This document shows positions 1 through 9,365 of a stretch of 64,000 nucleotides of DNA, in pieces (within the stretch, counting starts at the first letter, position 1; every line of letters begins with the position of its first letter). The translations under genes and the position numbers were made by a program. Location: assembly GCA_003586115.2 (NCBI GenBank), contig QVOM02000101.1, forward strand, positions 25,836,901 through 25,900,900, written 5' to 3'. The notes under the pieces are model-generated. The model was not told the origin of the DNA and ran no database searches. It saw only the letters and a list, made by a program, of their open reading frames with translations. This DNA comes from Salvator merianae. Lineage: Eukaryota > Chordata > Lepidosauria > Squamata > Teiidae.

Positions 1-433
1 ACAAAAACTACTGAATGCCTGCTATTTTACGTAAGAGTCCAACTAATTAGGAATGGAAATAATATCCTCATTGTCTTCTGTTAACATTTTACTGTTAATG
101 TCTTTTTTTCCTGTCTAAAACCCCTTTTATTAAAACCTATTTTTGTGCTACAAAAAGACTTTTTCCTATCAACATGTTGCAGGAAGGTGACACTGCAACT
201 ATTACAGTTCATGTCTTGGGCAAAATGAGCTGCAAGATTGCCATGATAACGTGGGTGCCCCAATTGAATGACTGATTGAATTAATCCTACTTTACATGTT
301 GGCCAATTTCCTAGTATACTGTTGTTATTGTTTTTCCCAACCTGAACAGCCCAATTTCCTGCCTGTGTCCAGGGTGTGTTTTGAAGTATTAAAAGCAAGC
401 CACTTGCCCACTCAGTGTCCTGGGCTTTTGCTG
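1..433. other. unassigned non-coding DNA
   Basis: No repeat family, exon or RNA gene is recognised. Open frames on both strands are short and show no domain. Confidence 0.5.
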
Positions 434-680
434 AGTCCACTGTTATATCTCAGACTTGTGCTAGGGTCCACTCTGCATTTTAAGAACTGAAATCATGGTC
501 TTTGGTTGATCTGCAGTCCTCCATGCATCCTGGAAGAAGAACTGAACCCTGGTCTTTAGTTTTGTCCAGATTCCACTCTATCTTCACTTCAAGAGCTGAA
601 GTGTGGTTTTGAGGTTCCTCCAAAGTCCATCCTGTGTCTTATGTTCAAGATTCAACATGGGCTGAACTTCATGTGCTCCT
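434..680 (+). repeat. degenerate ~50-bp tandem repeat
   Basis: Four to five imperfect units start near 434, 466, 515, 569 and 625. Most begin GTCC or GATTCC, and several carry an AAG-ACTGAA block followed by a TGGTCTTT-like block. Spacing is 32 to 56 bases. It may be an old minisatellite or part of an unknown repeat. Family A copy A1 lies 33 bases downstream. Confidence 0.45.
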
Positions 681-712
681 ACTGAGGAGACACCAAAGGC
701 CAACCTATGAAT

Positions 713-1321
713 GGGCCTTTTCGCACTGTAGCGGTAGACCATTCCAGTCCGCTCACTGGAACGGAGCTTACGCACTGCCGCGGGCGCGCGCCTCACCCAA
801 TCCGAACCACTCCGTAATTGATTCGAACCCGAAGCTGGATAAGGCAAGACAATAAAAAAGATGTCTTCATCCCGACCTGCGCGATGGAGTGAAGATCGGG
901 CATGGTGTTTTCGCACTGTTTGCCTCGGCGTCGGGTGTGGCTGTTGCGGCTACGCATGCACGCTCTGCTGCTTTGCATCCGGGGTGTGAAGTTTCCGTAC
1001 CCCGCTCCGCTGCTTCGTAACCCGGTACGATACTTCGTACCCAGGATAGCCCTTTCGGCTTGGTAACCGAGCTGCCGTTATGAAGCTGGCTTCATAACCA
1101 GCCCTCTGGGTACGAAGTCGGTGCGAAGGTGCGAAGTGGGTATGAAGCGGGTGCGAAACGGGTACGGAACTAGCGGCTACCATTCGCACTGTTCCCTCTG
1201 CTGGTCAGCTTCGGGTCCGTTCCGCTGGCCGGGAGTGCAAATGGCACCAAGCGTTCCCCAACCCCTCCGGTCCGAAGCCGACTACTGGGAACGGTCTACC
1301 GAGCTCAGTGCGAAAAGGCCC
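713..1321 (+). mobile_element. family A MITE copy A1 (609 bp)
   Basis: This is a non-autonomous DNA element bounded by GGGCCTTTTCGCACTG on the left and its inverse on the right. The inverted match continues through GGTAGACC-TTCC to roughly 35 bases with small gaps. The body is GC- and CpG-rich, unlike its surroundings, and has no coding capacity. TTCGCACTG recurs inside at 910-918 and 1183-1191, and a variant (TACGCACTG) lies at 769-777. Motifs of the form TACGAAG or CTTCGTA are scattered through the middle. It closely resembles the copy at 40621-41210, with many differences being CpG to TpG or CpA. The flanking triplets AAT and ATT do not settle the target duplication. Confidence 0.85.
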
Positions 1322-1659
1322 ATTGTGTGCTCTCAGGAGACATTTGAACTGGTTCTCCCCCTTTCACTCCCAGAGAGGCACTACTGCCGTGTGTATTGGT
1401 TCCTTATGTATACTGGGCTTTTCTGCTTAGAATTCCAGCAGAGATCACTGCTATTTGTGTCTGAACTAAAGAAGACTCGTGTCAATTTCCACATCTAAGC
1501 TAAATTTCTAAGCAATGGTCTGGGGTGCCTGGCTTCCCTACCACTGCCACATAGCTTCAGAGAGACTGAGTTCATCAGAGTTCTGGGAACTTAGTTCAGA
1601 GATTGGCAAAGCTCTGAATTGTGTGTACATGCACTTTCAGAAATTTTTGCTTCTATGAA
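1322..1659. other. unassigned non-coding DNA
   Basis: Nothing recognised. The first 12 bases after A1 (ATTGTGTGCTCT) also follow family A copy A2 at 16538. Confidence 0.5.
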
Positions 1660-1945
1660 GATCACCCGCTGATGAAGAGGAGACCCCAGAAAGTGTAGGT
1701 CATGCAGGTGCAGGCAAAGCCACACTGGACAAATGCACAGGTGCAGTCAAGTGTGAACACACTTTACTGGTAGCAGTCCAGCTGCTCCCAGTATAATTGT
1801 GGAGCATGATTTAGTGCTCCATAATTAGTAGTGGTTGGGAGCAGCTGGAGTCTGGTCCTAATTCCCAGGGCCTCTGCAAACTGTGAAGGTACTTGACTAG
1901 TGAGAATTCTTGACACTCACTAGCTCCAAGTGTAAGCAGGCCCCC
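1660..1945 (+). mobile_element. family B MITE, right-hand part
   Basis: This is a decayed family B fragment. It keeps the central palindrome (half site TTGTGGAGCA, 1797-1824), the flanking GCTGCTCCCA / GGGAGCAGC pair and the right end with CTCACTAG followed by AAGTGTAAGCAGGCCCC. The left end is missing. Orientation is the same as the copies at 22503 and 52867. Confidence 0.65.
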
Positions 1946-2692
1946 TGTCATGTAGATAAGGACTGAACATGGCTAACATGTGCAACTTAAAAACAAAGTT
2001 CTCCTCACCCAGTGACCTTTCACAAGGATGGCAAAATCATTGCATCTCTTATTTCCTGTCAATAAGATCAGTCAAATATTGGTTTTATTTCTGCTTTGTC
2101 TGTTTCCTTGTGCAAAATTATTGTTCTGTTTTGCTCTCTGATTATGCGTTTCCAAACATTCAGACTGAATTAAATCCCTTTCCATCCCTGGCCTAAAGTG
2201 CATTTTATTTTTCCAACCAATCTGTCAAAGTTGACATTTATACTGGTTTCAAATTAAAGGATAGCACTATGTTTTATTAAAAGTCCTGATAATATGTACA
2301 AGTAAGGTAAGAATTTATTTACCAAGCATAGGTGTTTACACATATCGAACTGACATTTTATCTTAGCTACAGCTCAGCACATACAAAGCCTGCAAAAGGG
2401 CGGGAAGTCCATTCAGTAGTCTTTTTAGTGACAAGTATCTAATAGAACAGCAATAGCCTTAGCTCTGAATAGAAATGTCAAAAGTGGTCCTGTAATGTAA
2501 CATTTATCTGCTCAGACACTTCAGAGTATGAAACCTTAGTGCCGTTGCTATAACAAGATGTTTTACCATTTGTCAGCTCATACAGAGTGAAAGAAATCTG
2601 AATGACTCAACATATTAAGAAAAGTTACATCATAAGCTTACTTTTCTGGAAGTTACAAAAGTTAGATATATCAGATGTGGAAATCAAGGCTA
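1946..2692. other. unassigned non-coding DNA
   Basis: AT-rich single-copy-looking sequence with no recognised repeat or exon. Confidence 0.5.
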
Positions 2693-2872
2693 GGACCCTT
2701 TCTGCACTTGGCCTTATTGTGGATTATAGCCCAGAATAGGGATTTGCTATGCACATGCTAGTGCAAACTATGAAAGGTCTTGCCCAGGGTCTACCATAGT
2801 CTGCACTAGCATGCAGATGGCAAGTCCCTATTCTGAGATATAATCTGAAATACGCCCAAGTGCAGAAATGGC
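2693..2872. mobile_element. family C palindromic MITE (~180 bp)
   Basis: Two ~50-base inverted arms face each other around a short centre. The left arm starts GGACCCTTTCTGCACTTGG and runs to AGAATAGGGATTTGC. The right arm is its imperfect inverse ending AAGTGCAGAAATGGCC. The TIR core (CTTTCTGCACTTG) resembles that of families A and B. No coding capacity. Confidence 0.7.
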
Positions 2873-2875
2873 CAA

Positions 2876-3289
2876 GGTTCACACTTACCTGTTTGGAATT
2901 GTCTCCACAGGCAATTCCAGGCCAGTGAAGAACAGGAACGTCTGGAGCGTTTCACGTGCAGAATGCTGGAACATTCCCATCCCTGTCCAGCTGCTCTAGC
3001 AATGCAAATATGTCATCCTCTTCTGTTCCTGGTGAGATGTCTTAGTGTTGTATGTCCTCCCCACCACTAGCCATGAATGGGCAATTGCCGGTAGCAGGTT
3101 TGGAGCAGCAGACCTCACCTCATAACAGTTGAGAGAATTACAAATTCAGCTGTCCTGAACTGTTCCCAGCCCTGCAGGTTAGAATCAGGAATGCTCAGGA
3201 CACCTTTGAGACAGCTGCAGAGGGTTGCAGTGCAAACAATGCATTCCAGTGGTCTGCCTAGAACTGTCCTGGGCGTAAGTGCAAAAAGG
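2876..3289 (+). mobile_element. family B-like MITE next to family C
   Basis: The left end reads GGTTCACACTTACCTG and the right end GTAAGTGCAAAAAGGCC, an inverted terminal match. A weak hairpin follows the left terminus (GGAATTG ... CAATTCC), the same layout as other B copies. Only about three bases separate it from the family C element on its left. Confidence 0.55.
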
Positions 3290-3465
3290 CCTCAAGTGGC
3301 CAAGAGTTTAATAAAAATAATTAAAACTTTGCTAAAATAACTGGTGTTTTCTTTATTTGCTTTTTTTCTCGTATATTCATATGTGTGTAACAGTGTTTGT
3401 ATCCATTTGTAGAGTGAACGGGGGAATTTCAGGGAAAGAAAATCCTGAATTTCATCTTGAATTTG

Positions 3466-3497
3466 TTCCAGAATAAGGGGAAGTGCAGAAAAGGCCT
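3466..3497 (+). mobile_element. solitary MITE right terminus
   Basis: AAGTGCAGAAAAGGCCT matches the right end of families C and E. The partner left end was not located, so this is a fragment. Confidence 0.4.
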
Positions 3498-3550
3498 TGG
3501 TCTCTCTGCTGTAGCACTGAAAGTCTATCTTCACATTATTGACAAAATGT

Positions 3551-3578
3551 GCTTTTTTGCACTTTCCAACTTAGAATG
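3551..3578 (+). mobile_element. possible family B left-end fragment
   Basis: The stretch TTTTTTGCACTTTCCAAC followed by TTAGAATGG resembles the left end of the B copy at 30603. It abuts the 3' end of the CR1 element and may be the site into which CR1 inserted. It is short, so chance similarity is possible. Confidence 0.35.
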
Positions 3579-3676
3579 GAATCATAGAATCATAGAATCA
3601 AATAATCATAGAATCATAGAGTTGGAAGGTACCTCCAGGGTCATCTAGTCCAACCCCCTGCTCAACGCAGGATTCA
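3577..3676 (-). repeat. CR1 3' terminus with octamer repeats
   Basis: The plus strand shows four to five copies of AATCATAG between about 3579 and 3620, one pair interrupted by AAATA. The conserved block GAGTTGGAAGGTACCTCC follows. Such short 3' repeats are the hallmark of CR1 and are thought to be recognised by its reverse transcriptase. Confidence 0.9.
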
Positions 3677-4021
3677 CTAAACCATCCAAGACAGATATCT
3701 GTCCAGCCTCTCCTTGAAGACCTCCAGCGAAGGAGAGTCCACCACCTCCTGTGGTAACCTGTTCCAATGACTGATTGGCCTTACGGTCAGAAAGTTTTTT
3801 CTAATATCTAGCCTGTATCTACTCCCTTGAAGTTTCATTCCATTGTTTCTAGTCCTTCCTTCTTCCACAATTGAGAATAGGGCCAATCCTTCTGCACTGT
3901 GACAGCCCTTCAGATGCCTGAAAACAGATACCATGTCTCCTCTCAGTCTTCTGTTCTGCAGGCTAAACATTCCTAGGTCCTTTAACCATTCCTCATAGGA
4001 CATGGTTTGCAGACCACTCAC
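3677..4021 (-). pseudogene. CR1 ORF2 C-terminal segment
   Basis: This 114-residue open segment is the C-terminal region of the CR1 ORF2 protein, downstream of the reverse transcriptase core. The signature RKNFLTVRPISHWNRLP, followed by VVDSPSLEVFKERLD, is typical of CR1 and L2 C-termini. The natural stop lies just before the 3' tail. It is separated from the core segment at 4051-4947 by a frame change in the short interval between them, so it would not be translated as one protein with it. Confidence 0.85.
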
Positions 4022-4050
4022 TATTTTGCTTGCCCTTCTCTGAACTTGTT

Positions 4051-4947
4051 CTAGTTTGTCAATGTATTTTTTTTAAAAAAAGGGGTGCCCAGAACTGGAC
4101 ACAATGCTGCAGATGAGGTCTGACCAAGGAAGAGTAAAGAGGGATAATTACTTCTTGTAATCTGGACTCTATGCTCCTCTTGATACACTCCAGGATGGTG
4201 TTTGCCTTTTTTTGCAGCTGCATCACACTGTTGACTTACGTTTAATCTGTGATCTACTAGTACACCCAGATCCTTTTCACATGTGCTGCTGCTCAGCGAG
4301 ATTCCTCCCATTCTGTATTGGATATTGTCAGTTTTCTTACCCAGATGTAAAACTTTGCATTTCTCCTTGTTAAATGTCATTCTGTTAGTTTCAGCCCACT
4401 GTTCAAGCTTGTCCAAATCATTTTGAATCCTCTCCTTCTCCTCCCTAGAGTTAGCAACCCCTCCTAGCCTTGTGTCATCTGCAAATTTGATCACCGTCCC
4501 CTCGATGCCTTCATCCAGATTGTTTATAAAAATGTTGAACAGCAATGGGCCCAAGACAGAGCCTTGCGGTACCCCACTCGAGACAGTCTTCCAATCGGAT
4601 GTGAAGCCATTTATGACCACTCTTTGAGTACGATCACTAAGCCAGTTATGAATCCACCTAACAGTTGTCCTGTCAATCCCATATTTGATCATTTTTTCAA
4701 TAAGTATAGTATGAGACACCTTGTCAAATGCTTTGCTAAAGTCAAGATATACTATGTCCACAGCCTTTCCTTGATCGATCCATCCAGTAATTTTGTCATT
4801 AAAGGAAATGAGATTAGTCTGGCATGACTTGCTTGCTATAAATCCATGTTGGCTCTGGTTAATTACTGCATTCCCATCCATGTGCTCACATAAATGCTGT
4901 TTAATGATTTGTTCAAGGATCTTGCCTCGTATTGAAGTCAGGCTCAC
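4051..4947 (-). pseudogene. CR1 ORF2 reverse transcriptase core
   Basis: A 298-residue open segment carries the catalytic part of the CR1 reverse transcriptase, which makes cDNA at the nicked target. Visible motifs are YLDFSKAFD (residues 67-75, first catalytic Asp), SGVPQGSVLGPLLFNIF (124-140) and FADDT (155-159), the catalytic Asp pair in CR1 form. A thumb-like stretch with KCKVLHLGKK and EKDLGVLVD follows. After about residue 245 the reading no longer matches CR1, which indicates a frame slip near 4210. Upstream, it is out of frame with 4944-5648. The motifs are intact but the gene is broken. Confidence 0.9.
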
Positions 4948-5648
4948 AGGCCTGTAGTTACCATGGTCAGCCTTCTTTCCTTTTTAAAGATAGGTACAAC
5001 ATTCACCCTTCTCCAATCTTCTGGGACTTCTCCTGTTCTCCATGAGTTCTCAAATATCACAGAGAGTGGTTCAGTAATTATATCCACTAATTCCTTCAGC
5101 ACCCTAGGATGTAATTCATCTGGGCCTGGAGGCTTGAATTCATTTAAGTTTGCTAAGTGTTCCCTCACCTTCTCCTTGTCCATACAGAGCCTTGATTCTC
5201 TTATTCCCTCAACAGCACAGTGAAGGCCAACTAATGTTTCATTTCCTTTCTGAGAGAAAACAGATACAAAATAGGAGTTCAGAAGTTCTGCCTTCTCAAT
5301 GTCGTTTTTCACCAAATCAGCCTTCTCAACCTGTAAAGGTCCTATAGTTTCTTTGACTTTTCTTTTGTTTCTGACACCCCCCCAAAACCCTTTTTTATTG
5401 TTTTTGGCCTCTCTTGCAATCCTCAATTCATTTTTAGCTTTAGCCTTTCTGACACTTATCCTGCAGTTCCTGCAGATTGCATTATATTCTTCTTTTGATA
5501 TGTCCCCCTCTTTCAATTTTTTAAACATTTCTTTTTTTTTCTTTTTTAGCAAGTTATTAAGTTCAGGGTTCATCCACCCTGGTCTATTTAGATGCTTGCC
5601 ATTCTTTCTTCTCTTAGGAATTGTTAAAGATTGTGCCTCCTTTCTCAA
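4944..5648 (-). pseudogene. CR1 ORF2 segment between EN and RT
   Basis: A 234-residue open segment covers the CR1 linker and the N-terminal reverse transcriptase. Its start is rich in Lys, with WMNPELNNLLKKKKKEMFKK. It then shows the conserved FKPPGPDELHPRVLKELVD and VPEDWRRVNVVPIFKK blocks. It leaves the CR1 frame in its last dozen residues at an A/G-rich run near 4975, and the next segment (4051-4947) picks up the continuation. This is a one-base slip typical of a decaying copy. Confidence 0.88.
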
Positions 5649-6592
5649 AATTCCCCATCCTTCCTGGACATTTCTGTCCTTTAAGACATCCAGCCAATGG
5701 ATCTTTCCTACCCTCTTTCTGAGTCCATCAAAATCCTCTGAAATCTAACCTTGAAGTCTGAGTCCTCTCAGATCCTCCCCCTTATGTTATCCAAAATTCA
5801 ATAATAGCATCGTCACTGCCGCCCAGGGTCCCAGTCACCCTTACTTCCTCAACCATTTCCTCCCTGTTGGTAAGAATTAGGTCCAAGATAGCATACCTCC
5901 TTGTTTTTCCTCCATCTTTTGGGAAATGGAATTATCTGCCAGAGAGGATAAGAATTTATTGGACCTGTGACTTTTGGCTGAGAAAGATTCCCAACAAATG
6001 TCTGGATAGTTAAAATCTCCCATAATCACTAGGTCGTGTTTCCCTGAGAGCTTGGCCATCTGATGTATAAATAGTTCATCCATATCTTCTGTTTGTCCAG
6101 GGGGGTCTATAATAAACTCCTACAACAGTATCCTTTGATTTACTCTCTCCTTGTATTTTCTCCCAAACGGTTTCTACAGGGCTTCCATTATGTGAAAGAT
6201 TAATCTCTGTGATGGTATATACTTTCCTTACATACAATGCAACACCCCCTCCCCTTTTATTAAGCCTGTGTTTTTTTAAAAATAAGTTGTAGCCTTCGAG
6301 CTCTGTGTTCCAATCATGTGTATCATCCCACCAAGTTTCAGTTATGCCTATGACATCATATTTATTTTCCTGTGCTAGGATTTTCAGTTCTCCTTGTTTG
6401 TTTCCCATGCTCTGTGCATTAGTATAGAAACATTTTAGCTTGTGACAAATGTCTCTTACGGGCTTGATTCCTCTAGTTACCTTCCAAACTGTTTGTCTGT
6501 GTTCCTTACTTTCATTTCTGGTAGCAAGATCCTCACCTGTATTACTTAGCTGCTTATCTTTCTCTGGACTTTTACTTTCCTTCCCCTTCGCC
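5649..6592 (-). pseudogene. CR1 ORF2 endonuclease region, frameshifted
   Basis: The apurinic-type endonuclease nicks target DNA for priming. An open frame with no stop begins shortly after the ORF1 stop and runs into the Met at 6408, then to 6076. It holds YTNAQSMGNKQ, ITETWWDD (catalytic Glu) and GGGVALYV. The continuation at 6083-5877 is in another frame and holds VIMGDFNYPDICW, the GDFN catalytic block. Further downstream, near 5828-5796, the minus strand reads GGSDDAIIEF, where CR1 proteins usually have SDH. At least two frame changes and a stop separate these pieces. Confidence 0.85.
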
Positions 6593-7489
6593 CTAGTTTA
6601 AAGCTCTTCTGACGAGCGCAGCTAGTCTCCTGCCAAATATGTGCTTTCCTGTCTTTGTAAGATGGAGCCCATCTCTTTCAAGGAGTCCATCATATAAGTG
6701 GTTTAGTCTATGGTCCAGAAATCCAAATCCTTGCTGGTAGCACCATCGACGTAGCCAGTTGTTTACCTCTAGAATCTTGCTCCATCTTCTTGTTCCATGG
6801 CCGTTCACTGGGTGGATAGAAGAGAAGACTACTTGCGCCCGCAGTTCCTTCACTTTCCTGCCTAGGTCTTCAAAGTCTCTGCAGATAGCTTCAAAGTTCC
6901 TTCCTGCAGTGTCATTTGTTCCTACATGTATTAGTAGGAACGGGTAATAGTCTGTTGGATTGTAGAATCTTGGCAGCCTCTCGGTTACAGCTTTGATTTG
7001 TGCACCGGGAAGGCAACACACTTCTTGTGAGGTCATGTCAGGTCTGCACACAGCTGCCTCTGTTCCCCTCAATAAGGAATCCCCCACAACCACCACTCTC
7101 CTATTCTTCTTCGCAGCTTCTCTTCCTTTTTTTGGTCCAAGAGGTTTCGTATTGCACACCAAATCTTTCTGAACTTCCTGATTATTCTCCTCCGTGAGAG
7201 CCTGGTACCGATTTTCAAGCTGTACAGTTGCTGACTCTCTCCTTATCCTCCTGCGTCTTTTGGTAACATTTTTCCATTCCTCTGCTTCCATAGGTTCTCT
7301 GAGTTTGTCTTCTCTATGATCATTTTGAAGTGTTTCTTTCATTCTATCCAAGAAGTTCTCCTTCTCCCTAATGAGCTTCAAAGCAGCCACTCTCTCCTCA
7401 AGTTCTTGCACTTTCTCTTCCAGCAAAGACACAAGCTTGCATTTGTGGCAGGCGTAATTACAGTTCCCTTCTAGTAGAAGTATCATCAT
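6593..7489 (-). CDS. CR1 ORF1 protein with SGNH esterase domain
   Basis: This 298-residue open frame is a CR1 ORF1 protein, an RNA-associated factor of the retrotransposon. Residues 10-17 hold a short Cys cluster (CNYACHKC). Residues 19-55 are heptad-like and rich in Glu, Leu and Val, so probably coiled coil. Residues 77-84 are strongly basic (KRRRRIRR). Residues 131-293 form a GDSL/SGNH hydrolase domain: GDSLLRG with the nucleophile Ser138, HVGTND (188-193), and DGLH with Asp273 and His276. All catalytic positions are present. The frame is uninterrupted and ends just before the ORF2 frame begins. Esterase-bearing ORF1 is known in CR1 and L2-clade LINEs; its exact role is unclear. Expression is not shown by the sequence. 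Confidence 0.9.
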   Translation of the reverse strand: MMILLLEGNCNYACHKCKLVSLLEEKVQELEERVAALKLIREKENFLDRMKETLQNDHREDKLREPMEAEEWKNVTKRRRRIRRESATVQLENRYQALTEENNQEVQKDLVCNTKPLGPKKGREAAKKNRRVVVVGDSLLRGTEAAVCRPDMTSQEVCCLPGAQIKAVTERLPRFYNPTDYYPFLLIHVGTNDTAGRNFEAICRDFEDLGRKVKELRAQVVFSSIHPVNGHGTRRWSKILEVNNWLRRWCYQQGFGFLDHRLNHLYDGLLERDGLHLTKTGKHIFGRRLAALVRRALN

Positions 7490-7890
7490 ATTACACTCCT
7501 TGCAGCTAACTACAAAGCAGAAGCTTTCTCCATGTTATCTACAGTTGGTTGGCATCCTCTTGTGAGATATTAAACAGTGCAGAGAACTTCCAATGTTCTT
7601 CAACTAAAATTTAATCTAGGGAAAATAAAAAGAAAAATAAATCCAACTGGATTCCTCCCAGCTACCTTCCTTGCCGGTTTCCTCCCAGCCACCTTCCTCC
7701 CAGCGACCTCTTCACTCGCAGTGACTTCCCACCACCTCCCAGAATGCACTGGGAATATACAGATTAGTCCTGGAACTCAGATAACTATAGCCCAATTTCT
7801 TCTGCTACAGCTGTGGGGCACTCCTGTTAATCTTCAAAATACATTCAAAATACTTAGACTTAACCCAAATCACACTGGTGTACTATAGAC
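7490..7890 (-). other. CR1 5' leader region
   Basis: The sequence upstream of ORF1 probably belongs to the CR1 5' UTR. It includes a local repeat of a GGAAGGTGGCTGGGAGG-like unit (minus strand, about 7660-7735). The outer boundary is a guess, placed where recognisable family B sequence takes over. Confidence 0.5.
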
Positions 7891-7918
7891 TTTTTTGTAA
7901 ATATATAACACAAGGATG

Positions 7919-8022
7919 AGTTCACATTTACCAGCCTAGTATGGTATCACAATACTGTGTTAGGCTGGGTAAGAACCAGCATGCTGGCAGCCATTCACAT
8001 GGTTCTACAATTAGTGAGGAAG
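7919..8022 (+). mobile_element. family B left-end fragment with hairpin
   Basis: GTTCACATTTACCAGCCTAG begins a hairpin whose other arm ends GTTAGGCTGG near 7972. A TIR followed at once by a hairpin is the family B left-end design. The rest of the element appears lost, and a reverse-oriented B copy begins close by. Confidence 0.5.
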
Positions 8023-8029
8023 CAAATTA

Positions 8030-8443
8030 GGATCTGTTCACACTATGCGCTAGCATGCATCAGGAATGCTTGTTAGCAAAGTGCTTCCACACTTTGTAGA
8101 GGCCCTCATGATCTCAGGACCTGATCATGAATAGCTGTGAAGCACAAATTAGTGCTCCAGACTGTTACCTGGAATTGATAGTCAGCTCCCGGTAAAGTGC
8201 GTCTCCACCATGAATACACAGCTACATCTCATGCAGTGGCTGCACCTATGCAATCACTCAATTGTGCCTGCATGCACCTGGTTTTGCTTGAGCACAGGAA
8301 AACAGCATTGCACTGTGAATGCTGGTGACCTGCTGATAGTCCCACCTAGGGCCATGCAGTGCGGATGGTGTCCATACTGCGTGGTCAATTCCACCATGAA
8401 ATATTTGCTGACAAACATTCCACAATGGAAAGTGCAAACCCCC
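8030..8443 (-). mobile_element. family B MITE, reverse orientation
   Basis: It begins with a GGATCTGTTCACACT end and the GCTAGCATGCATCAGGAATG block. It holds the central palindrome at 8134-8161 (GTGAAGCAC ... GTGCTCCAG, imperfect), and ends near AAAGTGCAAACCCC. The order is the reverse of the copy at 22503. No coding capacity. Confidence 0.65.
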
Positions 8444-9059
8444 TGAAGTTAGTTTCTCACAGCCTATCATTAGGCAACTCAGCTGATGAGGATCAGAGCC
8501 TGAACAAGAGTGGGTGACTGTGGATGCCAAGCAACCAGAATGCCTCCTGAGACACACCAAGTTCTCCTGTGTATGGTACCTAGATTGAGGCAAAACTTGC
8601 ATTATGGGTGCTCTTTATTTAGCATTTTGGGAATGGAGGAGAAAGTCTCCATAAACCTGCTTATGACAACTTCTGCACTATGGTGATTACAATGCAATAA
8701 GTGAAGACCTCTCCTACTGATGAACACTACAGCAGTAGTGTGCTGGATGTATTTTTGCCATCATTCTAGCAGCAGAAGTATCAGTGTTATGAAAATTTTG
8801 TGCTTTGGTTTTCATGTCCCCAGGAGGTTTACAGAAACAAAGGAAATAGCCACAAAAGTCAGCCATTTCCTGTGTTCATGTAACCAGCCAATGCCACTAG
8901 GTGTGCGTAATGGCAGGGGATGGAAGGCAAATAATAGGAACTGCTGTAAAAGATCTCCAGTCCCTATCACTCTGCACCACTACCAAGCCATTTTAGAGCT
9001 ACTTTTTAATGTGTGTGCGTGCAACCATAGCTGCCCATCACCGGCACTGAAGTTGTATG
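8444..9059. other. unassigned non-coding DNA
   Basis: No family recognised. A short stretch near 8815-8880 vaguely resembles 33825-33870, but too weakly to name. Confidence 0.45.
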
Positions 9060-9365
9060 TGGGATAATTCCCTACTCTCACATGAACTTAGGGCCATTAC
9101 AGGGTCTAAGTGATGGTTCCTAGACTATGGAATAATCTCTCCCCTGAGGTGTGTCATTCACCTTCACTTTATATGTTTAGGAAAACAGTGAAGACACACC
9201 TCTTTGCCCTGGCCTTTGGCTAAATAAGGAAATAGCTTTTCCTCCCCATTTTGAAACACTGTTATTGTTTTGGTATGTTCATTTTATATCACTTTTTAAT
9301 GTTGTAACATGCCCTGAGACCTTCGGGTATAGGGTGGGATAAAAATGCAATAAAGAAAGAAAGAA
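9060..9365 (+). mobile_element. L2-clade LINE 3' end
   Basis: This is the tail of an L2-type non-LTR element. The coding remnant reads roughly WNNLSPEV ... SLYMFRKTVKTHLFALAF. It is followed by a 3' UTR ending GCCCTGAGACCTTCGGGTAT and GGGTGGGATAAAAATGCAATAAAG, then AAAG repeats. Only about 300 bases remain, as usual for 5'-truncated copies. Confidence 0.75.

Larger units (their letters stand above)
3577..7890 (-). mobile_element. near full-length CR1 LINE
   Basis: Chicken repeat 1 (CR1) class non-LTR retrotransposon, minus strand, about 4.3 kb. CR1 copies itself through an RNA intermediate by target-primed reverse transcription. Read 5' to 3' on the minus strand it holds a 5' leader (7890-7490), ORF1 (7489-6593), ORF2 with endonuclease and reverse transcriptase (about 6592-3677) and a short 3' tail of AATCATAG-type octamers. 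Most known CR1 copies are severely 5'-truncated, so this one is unusually complete. ORF1 is open but ORF2 has several frame breaks, so it is not expected to be autonomous. The 5' limit is uncertain by about 100 bases. Confidence 0.9.

Noticed and set aside
434..680. CRISPR array
   Set aside because: Units are degenerate with no constant repeat and spacer structure, and the genome is vertebrate.
713..1321. CpG-island promoter
   Set aside because: The CpG-rich block coincides exactly with a TIR-bounded repeat found five times.
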